DNA of 64,000 bases from Closterium sp. Naga37s-1 (Eukaryota > Streptophyta > Zygnematophyceae > Desmidiales > Closteriaceae): the NCBI GenBank assembly GCA_947471745.1, contig CANJKZ010000775.1, positions 484,145 through 548,144 of the forward strand. The letters are read 5' to 3'. The notes beneath the pieces are model-generated. The model worked only from the letters and a program-made list of their open reading frames with translations. It made no database searches and was not told where the DNA came from. The position numbers were made by a program, and so were the translations under genes. Below are positions 1-11,300 of this stretch, piece after piece; positions within the stretch are counted from its first letter, which is position 1; the number at the start of each line of letters is the position of its first letter.

Positions 1-3000
1 ACAATATTAGGTTCTAACCTTTTAGATCCACATAATTTTCAAGACTTCGCAGCTCCAGCTCCGCCTTGTACCTGCACACAAGTGTGCATACTACCCGAAC
101 CGACCCACTCATCATTTTCTCTGTATAAAATAAGTGAATACCACATATGTTTCGCTTTTCCTTTACACTATACCATTTCCCACCCCTCTACCTGGTTCTA
201 ACCTTTTGGATCTATGTAATTCGCCAAAAAATATGCATTCCAGTCGTGCATGGTACCTGCACAACAGGAGCGCATAATGACCAACTACCAGCGCATTACG
301 TATGTTTGTAAAGATGCAATTAGTACCATTTTCTTGCCAGGCCACTAGATTAGGCCATCTACTTTAACAACACTAGGTTCTAACCTTTTAGTTCCACAAA
401 ATTTGCAATATTTCAGAGCTCTAGCTCCGCCTTGTATCTGCACACAAGCGTGCATACTGACTGAACCGACACACGCATCATTTTCTCTGTATAAATACAT
501 TGAATACCACATATGTTTCGATTTTCCTTTACATTATACCATTCTTCACCCCTCTACCAGGTTCTAACCTTTTGTAACTATGTAAATCGCCAAATATAGG
601 CATTCTAGTCATGCATGGTACCTGCACTATAGGCGCGCACACCGACCAAACTGACCAACGAATTACATATGTTTGTAGAGATGCAGTTAGTACCATTTTC
701 TTGCCAGTCCACTAGATTAGGCCATGTGCTTCAACAATATTAGGCTCTAACCTTTTAGATCCACATAATTTTTAAGATTTCAGAGCTCCAGCTCCGCCTT
801 GTACCTGCACACAAGCGTGCATACTACCCGAACCGACCCACGCATCATTTTTTCTGTATAAAAAAAAGTGAATACCACATATGTTTCGCTTTTCCTTTAC
901 ATTATAACATTCCCCACCCCTCTACCAGGTTCCAACCTTTTGGATCTATGTAATTTGCCAAATATAGGCATTTCAGTCGTGCATGGTACCTGCACTACAG
1001 GCGCGCATACTGACCAAACTGACCAGCGTATTACTTATGTTTGTAGACATGAAGTTTGTACCATCTTTTTGCTAGTCCACTAAATGCACACAAGCGTGCA
1101 TACCACCTGAATCGACCCACGCATCATTTTCTCTGTATAAATACAGTGAATACCACATATGTTTCGCTTTTCCTTTACACTATACCATTTCCCACCCCTC
1201 TACCAGGTTCTAACCTTTTGGATCTATGTAATTCGCCAAAAATATGCATTCCAGTCGTGCATGGTACCAGCACAACAGACGCGCATACTGACCAACTTGA
1301 CCAGCGCATTACGTATGTTTGCAAAGATGCAATTAGTACCATTTTCTTGTCAGTCCACTAGATTAGGCCATCTACTTTAACAACACCAGGTTCTAACCCT
1401 TTAGTTCCACATTATCTGCAATATTTTAGAGCTATAGCTTCGCCTTGTACCTGCACAGAAGCGTGCATACTGACCGAACCAACACACGCATCATTTTCTC
1501 CGTATAAATACATTGAATATCACATATGTTTCGCTTTTCCTTTACATTATTCCATTCTTCACCCCTCTACCAGCTTCTAACATTCTGTATCTATATAATT
1601 TGTCAAATTCATTCGAGTCATGCATGGTACCTGCACTATAGGCGCGCATACCGACCAAACTGACCAACGCATTACTTATGTTTGTAGAGATGCAGTTAGT
1701 ACCATTTTCTTGCCAGTCCACTAGATTAGGCCATCTAATTTAACAATATAAGGTTATAACCTTTTAGATCCACATAATTTTCAAGATGTCAGAGCTTCAG
1801 CTCCGCCTTGTACCTGCACACAAGCGTGCATCTACCCGAATCGACCCACGCATCATTTTCTCTGTATAAATACAGTGAATACCACATATGTTTCGCCTTT
1901 CCATTACACTATACCATTTCCCACCCCTCTACCAGGTTCTTACCTTTAGGATCTATGTAATTCGCCAAAAATATGCATTCCAGTCATGCATGGTACCTGC
2001 ACAACAGGCGCGCATATTGACCAACTTGACCAGCGCATTACGTATGTTTGTAAAGATGCAACTAGTACCATTTTCTTGCCAGTCCACTAGATTAGGCCAT
2101 CTACTTTAACAACACTAGGTTCTAACATTTTAGTTCCACATAATTTGTAATATTTCATTGCTCTAGCTCCGCCTTATACCTGCACACAAGCGTGCATACT
2201 ACCCGAACCGACCCACGCATCATTTTATCTGTATAAATACAGTGAATACCACATATGTTTCGCTTTTCCTATACATTATAAGATTCCCCACCCCTCCACC
2301 AGGTTCTAACCTTTTGGATCTATGTAATTTGCCAAATATAGGCATTTCAGTCGTGCATGGTACCTGCACTACAGGCGCGCATACTGACCAAATCGACCAG
2401 CGCATTACTTATGTTTGTTGACAGGAAGTTTGTACCATCTTCTTTAATAATATTAGGTATAACCTTTTTGATCCACATAATTTGCAAGATTTCAGAGCTC
2501 CAGCTCCGCCTTGTACCTCCACACAAGCGTGCATACTACTCGAATCGACCCACGCATAATTTTCTCTGTATAAATGCATTGAATACCACATATGTGTCAC
2601 GTTTCCTTTACACTGTACCATTTCCCACCCCTCTACCAGGATCTAACCTTTTGGATCTATGTAATTCCGCAAAAATATGCATTCCAGTCGTGCATGGTAC
2701 ATGCACAACAGGCGCGCATATTGACCAGTTTGACCAGCGCATTACGTATATTTGTAAAGATGCAATTAGTACCATTTTCTTGCCAATCCACTAGACTAGG
2801 CCATATACTTTAACAACACTAGGTTCTAACCTTTTAGTTCCATATTGCTCTAGCTCCGCCTTGTACCTGCACACAAGCGTGCATACTGACCGAACCGACA
2901 CACGCATCATTTTCTCTGAATAAATACATTGAATACTACATATGTTTCGCTTTTCCTTCACATTATACCATTCTTCACCCCTCTATCAGGTTCTAACCTT

Positions 3001-3293
3001 TTGTATATATGTAATTCGCCAGATATATGCATTCCAGTCGTGCATAGTACCTGCACTATAGGCGCGCATATCGACCAAACTGACCAACGCATTACTTATG
3101 TTTGTAGAGATGCATTTAGTACCATCTTCTTGCCAGTCCACTAGATTATGCCATCTACTTTAACAATATTAGGTTCTAACCTTTTATATCCATATAATTT
3201 GCAAGATTTCAGAGCTCCAGCTCCGCCTTGTACCTGCACACAAGCGTGCATACTACCCGAATCGACCCACGCATCATTTTCTCTGTATAAATA
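1..3293. repeat. ~365-bp satellite array, left block
   Basis: Head-to-tail copies of an AT-rich unit recur about every 340-367 bases. The landmark CATATGTTTCGCTTTTCC or a close variant appears near 144, 501, 876, 1157, 1516, 1886, 2246, 2590 and 2938. Units alternate between two types: one has TTTAACAACACTAGG followed by TTTTAGTTCCACA, the other has TTTAACAATATTAGG followed by TTTTAGATCCACA. One unit near 1081 is shortened by about 80 bases. Each unit is itself two related ~180-bp halves, both starting AGGTTCTAACCTTTT. The array enters from outside the window and is cut at 3293 by a retrotransposon. Open frames of 60-145 codons in it are not supported as genes. Confidence 0.93.
3289..3293. 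repeat. Target-site duplication AAATA, left copy (element 1)
   Basis: AAATA lies directly before the LTR start at 3294 and recurs directly after the LTR end at 5327-5331. Uninterrupted monomers read GTATAAATACAGTGAATACC here, so joining the flanks with one AAATA restores the normal satellite. Confidence 0.9.
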
Positions 3294-3419
3294 TGTCAAA
3301 CTTATATGCTATGATCTATCTAGGCTGTAGTGGGGTAGACACTACAGGGTACAACATTTCTAGGTTTCCTACTTGTACCCACATCTTGTCTAGTCATTTT
3401 TTTCCTCGTTATGCTCACA
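3294..3419 (+). repeat. 5' LTR of element 1 (126 bp)
   Basis: Begins TGTCAAACTT and ends GCTCACA. It matches 5201-5326 with six visible substitutions and is followed immediately by the primer-binding site. Confidence 0.92.
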
Positions 3420-3431
3420 TGGTATCAGAGC
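3420..3431 (+). other. Primer-binding site of element 1
   Basis: TGGTATCAGAGC abuts the 5' LTR. This is the standard copia primer site complementary to the 3' end of initiator tRNA-Met. Confidence 0.88.
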
Positions 3432-3468
3432 AGGTTCCCTAGTGGGACCGTTTCTTCCTAAGGGCCCA

Positions 3469-3471
<3 letters not shown>

Positions 3472-3500
<29 letters not shown>
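3472..3500. repeat. T29 homopolymer at the internal deletion junction
   Basis: Twenty-nine consecutive T join the element-1 leader to the middle of its pol region, exactly where gag, protease and integrase are missing. It may mark the repair or template switch that made the deletion, or it may be an assembly patch. Confidence 0.85.
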
Positions 3501-3503
<3 letters not shown>

Positions 3504-3509
3504 GAGGAA

Positions 3510-5003
3510 TGGAAGTCCACAGGCACCTACGTCGACGAGGTTCCCCCACCTGGGGCGAACATCGTCAGTGGCATCTGGATTTTCAGGGTGAAGCGGCCGC
3601 CGGGTTCTCCGCCTGTCTTCAAGGCGCGTTACGTGGCTCGAGGCTTCAGTCAGCGGCAGGGAGTTGACTACTTTCAGACCTTCTCTCCCACCCCGAAGAT
3701 GACCACTCTTCGGGTGCTGCTGCACATAGCCGCTCAGCGCGACTACGAGATTCACTCTCTTGACTTTAGCACTGCTTTCCTATAGGGCAGCCTGCACGAG
3801 GAGATCTGGCTGCGCCGCCCACCTGGCTTCACTGGGTCGTTTCCTCCTGGTACCCAGTGGAGCCTCCGGCGGCCAGTCTACGGTCTCCGCCAGGCGCCCC
3901 GTGAGTGGCACGACACACTGAGGACTACACTTGCGGCTCTTGGGTTTGCTCCTTCTACTGCCGACCCGTCGCTGTTTCTACGCACCGACACCTCTTTGCC
4001 GCCGTTCTACATCCTCGTGTACGTCGACGACTTGGTCTTTGCTACTGCTGACACTGCTGGACTCGCCCACGTCAAGTCCGAGCTGCAGAAGAGACACACG
4101 TGCACAGACCTGGGTGAACTGCGCAGCTACCTTGGCTTGCAGATCGCCCGGGACAGAGCACAGCGCACCATTACCCTGACTCAGTCACACATGGTGCAGC
4201 AGGTCCTTCAGCGCTTCGACTTCACGTACTCCTCGCCTCAGGCCACTCCTCTGTCTACTCGCCACTCGCTCTCAGCTCTGCCTTCGGATGAGTCCGTAGA
4301 GCCGAGTGGCCCGTACCCAGAGCTTGTTGGCTGCCTCATGTACCTGATGACCTGCACTCGACCTGACCTTGCATACCCTCTTAGCATCTTGGCGCGCTAT
4401 GTTGCTCCTGGGAGACACAGACCTGAGCACATGGCTGCAGCGAGGAGGGTGTTGCGCTACTTGTGCAGTACGTCGGGCATGGGGCTCGTGCTTGGAGGGC
4501 GGCGTCCAGTGGTCCTCACTGGTCACGCAGACGCTTCTTGGGCTGACGACCAGGCTACGCAGCGGTCGTCACAGGGTTACACCTTCAGCCTTGGTTCCGG
4601 CTCTGTTTCGTGGCGGTCTACCCGCTCGTCTTCTGTTCTCGGCTCCAGCTGTGAGGCTGAGATCTACGCAGGGGCCATGGCTGCACAGGAGCTACGCTGG
4701 CTCACCTACCTGCTGACTGACCTAGGAGAGCCGCCTCGTTCTCCTCCAGTTCTGTATGTAGACAACAAGGCCATGCTGGCCTTGTGTCGGGAGCACCGAC
4801 TGGAGCACAGAACGAAGCACATTGCTCTTCGCTACTTCCTTGCTCGTGAGCTGCAGCAGCGTGGTCAGCTGCGCCTTGCTTACGTGGCCTCTCGGGCCAA
4901 CACTGCTGATATCTTTACCAAGGCACTTCAGCCTTGTGATCATCAGCGCTTTTGTACAATGCTAGGTCTTGTGCCTACTTGGCCTCACTTGCTCACTTCT
5001 TGA
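3510..5003 (+). pseudogene. copia pol remnant: reverse transcriptase and RNase H (element 1)
   Basis: One reading frame from WKSTGTYVDEVPPPGANIV (3510) to the TGA at 5001-5003, aligning with the RT/RNase H third of elements 2 and 3. The RT core has the copia landmarks FKARYVARGFSQRQGVDYFQ, VYGLRQAPREWHDTL and the YVDD catalytic box at 4020-4031. RNase H motifs follow: TGHADASWADDQ, CEAEIYAGAMAAQELRWL, LYVDNKAM and HRTKHIALRYFL. A TAG at 3783-3785 interrupts the frame just before GSLHEEIWL, where elements 2 and 3 have CAG. Everything upstream of RT is lost, so no start codon remains. It cannot make a full polyprotein; it is a dead pol fragment in a deletion derivative. Confidence 0.92.
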
Positions 5004-5200
5004 CCTTGCTTGTACTGTGATCTATCTATACCTGCACTTGCTTGTTTACCTTTATATATAATCCTGCATGTGAACTGGCCTTGTGGCCTTGAACTTGTGC
5101 TCGGAATGTGTGGTGACGTTGTGATCCACCCTGAGCTTCCTGTGCTTTGCTTGACTGGTCTTGTGACCTCTTGTTCTCCCCCTCTTTGCCTATGGGGGTG
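5004..5200 (+). other. 3' untranslated region and polypurine tract of element 1
   Basis: About 200 bases between the pol stop and the 3' LTR, matching the equivalent region of elements 2 and 3 in parts such as CTGCATGTGAACTGGCCTTG. It ends in CTATGGGGGTG (5190-5200), the G-rich run where the plus-strand polypurine tract belongs. No gene seen. Confidence 0.7.
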
Positions 5201-5326
5201 TGTCAAACTTATATGCTATGATCTATCTAGGCTGTAGTGGGGTTGACACTATAGGGTACAACATTTCTAGGTTTCCTACTTGTACCCACATCTTGTCTAG
5301 TCATTCTATTCCTTGTTATTCTCACA
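5201..5326 (+). repeat. 3' LTR of element 1 (126 bp)
   Basis: Same length and ends as 3294-3419, followed by the second AAATA target copy and resumption of the satellite. Confidence 0.92.
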
Positions 5327-8117
5327 AAATACAGTGAATACCACATATGTTTCGCTTTTCCTTTACACTATACCATTTCCCACCCCTCTACCAGGTTCTA
5401 ACCTTTAGGATCTATGTAATGCGCCGAAAACATGCATTCCAGATGTGCATGGCACCTGCACAACAGGCGCACATACTGGCCAACTTGACCAGCGCATTAC
5501 GTATGTTTGTAAAGATGCAACTAGTACCATTTTCTTGCCAGTCCACTAGATTAGGCCATCTACTTTAACAACACTAGGTGCTAACCTTTTAGTTCCACAT
5601 AATTTGCAATATTTCTGAGCTATAGCTCCGCCTTGTACCCGCACACAAGCGTGCATACTAACCGAACCGACACACGCATCAATTTCTCTGTACAAGTACA
5701 TTGAATACCACATATGTTTTGTTTTTCCTTTACATTATACCATTCTGCACCCCTCTACTAGGTTCTAACCTTTTGTATTTATGTAATTCGCCAAAAAAAG
5801 GCATTCCAGTCGTGCATGGTACCTGCACTATAGGCGCGCATACCGACCAAACTGACCAACGCATTACTTATGTTTGTAGAGATGCAGTTGGTACCATTTT
5901 CTTGCCAGTCCACAAGATTAAGCCATGTACCTTAACAACACTATATTCTAACCTTTTAGTTCCATATAATTTGCAATATTTCTTTGCTCTAGCTCCGCCT
6001 TGTATCTGCACACAAGCGTGCATACTGACCGAACCGACACACGCATCATTTTCTCTATATATATACATTGAATATCACATATGTTTCGCTTTTCCTTTAC
6101 ATTATACCATTCTTCACCCCTGTACCATTATACCGACAAAACTGACCAACGCATTATTTACGTTTGTAGAGATGCAGTTAGTACCATATTCTTACCAATC
6201 CACTAGATTAGGCCATCTACTTTAACAATATTAGGTTCTAACCTTTTAGATCCACATAATTTTTAAGATTTTAGAGCTCCAGCTCCGCGTTATACCTGCA
6301 CACAAGCGTGCATACTACCCGAACCGACCCACGCATGATTTTCTCTGTATAAATACAGTGAATACCACAAATCTTTCACTTTTCCTTTACATTATAACAT
6401 TCCCCACGCCTCTACCAGGTTCTAACATTTTGGATCTATGGAATTCGCCAAATATACGCCTTTCACTCGTGCATGGTACCTGGACTACAGGCGCGCATAC
6501 TGACCAAACTGACCAGCGTATTACTTATGTTTGTAGACATGAAGTTTGTACAATCTTCTTGCCAGTCTACTAGATTAGGCCATCTACTTTAACAATATTA
6601 GGTTTTAACCTTTTAGATCCACATAATTTGCAAGATTTCAGAGCTCCAGCTCCGCCTTGTAACTGCACACAAGCATGCATACTACCCGAATCGACCCACG
6701 CATAATTTTATCTGTATAAATACAGTGAATGCCACATATGTTTCACTTTTCCTTTACACTATTCCATTTCCCACCCCTCTACCAGGTTCTAACCTTTTGG
6801 ATCTATGTAATTTGCCAAAATTATGCATTCCAGTCGTGCATGGTACCTGCACAACTGGCGCGCATACTGACCAACTTGACCAGCACATTACGTCTGTTTG
6901 TAAAGATGCAATCAGTACCATTTTCTTGCCAGTCCACTAGATTACCTGCACACAAGCGTGCATATTGACCGAACCGACACACGCACCGTTTTCTCTGTAT
7001 AAATACATTGAAAACCACATATGTTTCGTTTTTCCTTTACATTATACCATTGTTCACCCCTCTACTAGGTTCTAACCTTTTGTATCTATGTAATTCGCCA
7101 AATGTAGGCATTCCAGTCGTGCATGGTACCTGCACTATAGGCGCGCATACCGACCAAACTGGCCAACGCATTACTTATATTTGTAGAGATGCAGATAGTA
7201 CCATTTTCTTGCCAGTCCACTAGATTAGGCCATCTACTTTAACAAGACTAGCTTCACACCTTTTAGTTCCACATAATTTGCAATATTTCAGAGCTCTAGC
7301 TCTGCCTTGTACCTGCACACAAGCGTGCATACTGACCAAACTGACACACGCATCATTTTCTCTGTAAAAATATATTGAATACCACATATGTTTCGCTTTT
7401 CCTTTACGGTATACCATTCTTCACCCCTCTACCAGGTTCTAACCTTTTGGATCTATGTAATTTGCAAAGTATAGGCATTCTAGTCATGCATGGTACCTGC
7501 ACTATAGGCGCGCATACCGACCAAACTGACCAACGCATTACTTATGTTTGTAGAGATGCAGATAGTACCATTTTCTTGCCAGTCTACGAGATTAGGCCAT
7601 CAACTTTAACAATATTAGGTTCTAACCTTTTAGATGCACATAATATTCAAGATGTTAGAGCTCCAGCCTCGCCTTGTACGTGCACACAAGCGTGCATACT
7701 ACCCGAATCGACCCACGCATCATTTTCTCTGTATAAATACAGTGAATACTACAAATGTTTCGGTTTTCCTTTACATTATAACATTCCCCACCCCTCCACC
7801 AGGTTCTAACCTTTTGGATCTATGTAATTCGCCAAATATAGGCATTTCGGTCGTGCATGGTACCTGCACAACAGACGCGCATACTGACCAACTTGACCAT
7901 CGCATTACTTATGTTTGTAGACATGAAGTTTGTACAATGTTCTTGCCAGTCCACTAGATTAAGCCATCTACTTTAACAACACTAGGTTCTAACTTTTTAG
8001 TTCCACATAATTAGCAATATTTCAGAGCTCTAGCTCCGCCTTGTACCTGCATACAAGCGTGCATACTAACCGAACCGACACACGCATAATTTTCTCTATA
8101 TACATACATTGAATACC
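5327..8117. repeat. ~365-bp satellite array, right block
   Basis: The same satellite resumes in the phase where it was cut, beginning with the AAATA duplication. Landmark copies lie near 5345, 5711, 6078, 6367, 6736, 7018, 7387 and 7751. Two units (around 6130 and 6945) carry internal deletions. The strict alternation of the two unit types breaks here (two TTTAACAACACTA-type units in a row at about 5562 and 5933). It stops abruptly inside a monomer after GAATACC at 8117, where GC-rich copia sequence begins. Confidence 0.92.
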
Positions 8118-8306
8118 GCCCTACAGCAACTGCCGCGGAGCTCCCTGCCGCGGTCGCGGCCCCGCCCTACCGCTGTAGCGGCCCCGCAGTCACCTCCGTT
8201 GTGCGCCTGCCCTTCCCACCACTGGTGAGCACGTCCTTACTACTGCTGCTACTGCTACTGCTCCTCCTGCTGCTACTGCTTCTACTGCTGCTCCTGGCGT
8301 GGCCAG

Positions 8307-11300
8307 ATGCAGCTCCAGGGCCGTCCACGTGTGTCCCTCACGCCCCAGCAGCTTCGTGAGTGGTACGCCAGTTGGGGTTGTCGGGGTGGTAGTAGTGGGA
8401 GTCGTCCTGGAGTGCGTAGTTCGGGAGTTTATCGTAGTGGCCCGGTGCCGCAGCAGCGTCATCTACGCGAGACTCGTTCGCCCCAGCAGCTTCGTGAGTG
8501 GTACGCTCAGAGTAGAGGGTTGCTGCGTACTGCTCGCTGCCTGTACGTTATTCGCACGGGTGTCCGGACTGGTCAGCCTTGCGAGTTGCCTAGTCACACA
8601 GAGTCTCACTGCTTCGCCCGTCTGAGCGACGCTTGGCGTACAGAGTTTGGCGACGACGCTGAGCTCCCCGTCTGGGTGGAGCTGCTTAGGCAGAGGGTAG
8701 ATATCTTTGCTCTTGACTATGATGCTATTCTCACTGCAATGTATGCATTGTCTACTAGTGCCGAGGGAGCATGTCACCTGTGTGTGCCGCCTGACCCCGG
8801 TATCCAGTCTGCTGCTCCAGGTGCTGGCGAGGCTGCTGCTCTAGGTGCTCGTGAGTCCGCTGCTTCAGGTGCTTGTGAGTCTGCGCTTTCAGGTACTACG
8901 TCTACTGAGGCACTGCACACCTTCACACTGGACTCAGGTGCTTCCCGCTGTTTCTTTCGCGACCGCACTGCCCTAGAGCAACTCCCTAGACCGGTTGCTG
9001 TCTCCCTGGCTGACCCCTCCGGGGATCCGGTCCTTGCGACCTCCACCACTGCCCTCCCTTGTCCTGCTGTCTCGTCCGGCACCCTGTCGGGCCTTTACCT
9101 CCCCTCGTTCTCTACGAACTTGGTGGCGGGTTCTGCGCTCTAGGACGTGGGTGTTCACCAGTTCACCCCTGCCTACGAGCGTGTGACACACTGCACGTGT
9201 GCCCAGACGGGTCGTCACCTGGCTACCTTCACTCGGCAGCCGGGGTTGGACTTGTACACACTGACCACTGCGTCCCCTCAGGTAGCGGCGTCTGCGTCTG
9301 CGTCAGGTCAGTTGTCCGCCCCCTGCTCGTGTCGCACCCTGTCGCACCAGACTGTCCTCTGGCACCACCGCCTTGGTCACCCCTCAGTGCACCGCCTTCG
9401 TGGTATGCACTCCCGGTACCTTGTCTCTGGTCTTCCCAGGGTTCTCCCTCCCCTCCCACCCTCGCCTGCTCCTCCCTGTCTTCCCTGTGTCGAGGGGCGG
9501 CAGCGCGCCACTCCTCACTCCTCCTCGTTCCCTCCCACAGAGGCTCCCCTGCAGACTCTCCACCTGGACGTGTGGGGCCCAGCCCGCGTCCGTGGACAGG
9601 GCCACGAGCGGTACTTCCTGCTGGTCGTCGACGACTACACGCGCTACACCACGGTCTTCCCCTTGCGCACCAAGGGTGAGGTCGCTGATGTTTTGATCCC
9701 TTGGATCCGCGCTGCTCGTCTCCAGCTTCGCGAGCGGTTCCAGTCGGACTTTCCCGTCCTGCGTCTGCACTCTGACAGGGGTGGTGAGTTTTCCTCCGAC
9801 CTCTTGGCAGCCTACTGTGCGGAGCACGGCATCCGCCAGACGTTCACGCTTCCGGCCTCTCCACAGCAGAATGGGGTTGCTGAGCGCCGCATTGGCTTAG
9901 TCATGGAGGTCGCTCGTACCTCCATGATCCATGCGGCTGCCCCCCATTTCCTGTGGCCGTTTGCAGTGCAGTACGCTGCGCATCAGCTCAACCTCTGGCC
10001 CCGTGTCTCTGCTCCGGAGACCTCGCCCACACTGCGTTGGACGGGGAAGGTTGGCGATGCGTCAGTGTTCCGGGTCTGGGGATATCGAGCCTTTGTCCGC
10101 GATACGTCCGCGGACAAGCTCTCCTCCCGTGCCGTTCCCTGTGTCTTCCTTGGCTTTGTCCCTGACGCGCCTGACTGGCAGTTTTACCACCCCACCTCGC
10201 GCCGTGTCTTCCCCTCTCAGGACGTCACTTTTGACGAGTCGGTACCCTTTTACCGTCTGTTCCCCTACCGCACTGCCCCGCTCCCCCCTCCGCCTCTCTT
10301 CCTCACGCCAGGTGCTGCTTCGGTAGACCCCCTTCCTCCCCAGGGTCCTGCTCCCTCAGGTGTTTCCCAGGTAGACCCGGTCGAGCCTGTCGAGGTAGCT
10401 GTCGACTCTGGTCCTGCGCGAGGTACTGCGTCTGGGGGTGCTGAGACTGGGGGTGCTGAGCCTGGGGGTGCTGAGACTGGCGGTGCTGAGCCTGGGGGAG
10501 CTGAGACTGACCGTGCTGCGCCTGGTGGCGCTCCCTCTTCACAGCAGCTGCGTGAGTGGTACTCTCAGCGTTGCAGCCTCCAGCGTGGGGCTGCTGGAGC
10601 TGGGGGTTCTGCCGGAGTTGGAGCTGGTGGTGCTGCGGGTGCTGTGTCGCGGCCGGAGCCTCCCTCCCCACAGCGGCTGCGTGAGTGGTACGCTCGACGC
10701 TGCAGCCTCTGGAGCGGCGCTCCTAGCACTGGGTTGCCGCCCGCTAGAGGCCCTGGTGCTGCTGGAGGTACTGGAGCCTCTGGTCCTGGAGGTGCTCGTA
10801 CAGGCGGTACTGGAGCTGCTGGGACTGGGGGTTCTGCTAGAGCTGGAGCTGGAGCTGCAGGAGCTGGTGCTATGGGAGGTGCTGCCGGTACTGGAGCTGC
10901 CGGAGGAACTGCTGGTGCTGGAGCTGCTGGAGGTGCTGTTGGTGCTGGAGTTGGAGCTGGAGGTGCTGGAGCTGCTGGAGCTGCAGGTGGAGCTGAGGCC
11001 GCTGGGCCTACTGGAGTTGGTGTAGCTGCTGACCCTGGGGTTGGTGCTGCAGGGGCTGGAGCTGGAGGTGCTGACGCTCGTCCTCCTGCAGGTGCTGGAG
11101 CCGACGGTGCGGCTGGAGCTCCTGGTGGTGCTACGGGAGTTGGAGCTGCTGCTGGGAGTTCTGGTGCTGTCTCTGCTGGTTCTGCAGGCGCTTCCCGACC
11201 GCGGCCGTACTTCGTTCCGCTCCTTCAGCAGGTTCTTGGTCAGCCGCCTCCTCCTTGTCCTGCTCCCTCCTTCGAGTGTCCTCCGCCTGTCCAGTCGCAG

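Larger units (their letters stand above)
3294..5326 (+). mobile_element. Family-1 Ty1/copia element 1, internally deleted, in the 365-bp satellite
   Basis: A 2033-bp element with two 126-bp LTRs (TG...CA), a TGGTATCAGAGC primer site, a purine-rich tract before the 3' LTR and a 5-bp target duplication AAATA. Gag, protease and integrase are gone: the leader runs into a 29-base T tract and then directly into the reverse-transcriptase region. The remaining RT/RNase H frame has one TAG. I counted six differences between its two LTRs, so it is older than the family-2 insertions further right. With both LTRs and a primer site it could in principle have moved using proteins from a relative, but nothing here shows that it did. 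Confidence 0.93.

Noticed and set aside
3390..3755. Minus-strand 121-codon frame with a poly-Lys run
   Set aside because: It reads through the T29 tract and antisense to the RT fragment of element 1; an artefact of the homopolymer.
3783..3785. Reassigned stop codon (TAG as Gln) as the main explanation for the broken family-1 frames
   Set aside because: Possible but not favoured: the same copies also carry a TAA, a frameshift, deletions and catalytic substitutions, so decay explains them without a new code. Kept only as an alternative in the finding on CAG-to-TAG changes.
868..7957. Recurring 71-73-codon frames in the 365-bp satellite (TTYVSLFLYIIPF... and MFRFSFTLYHFPPLYQ...) as a gene family
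   Set aside because: Two different frames of the same DNA are both open in several units and both broken by indels in others. One mostly lacks an ATG, and the protein lengths follow the unit. Nothing resembles a known family.
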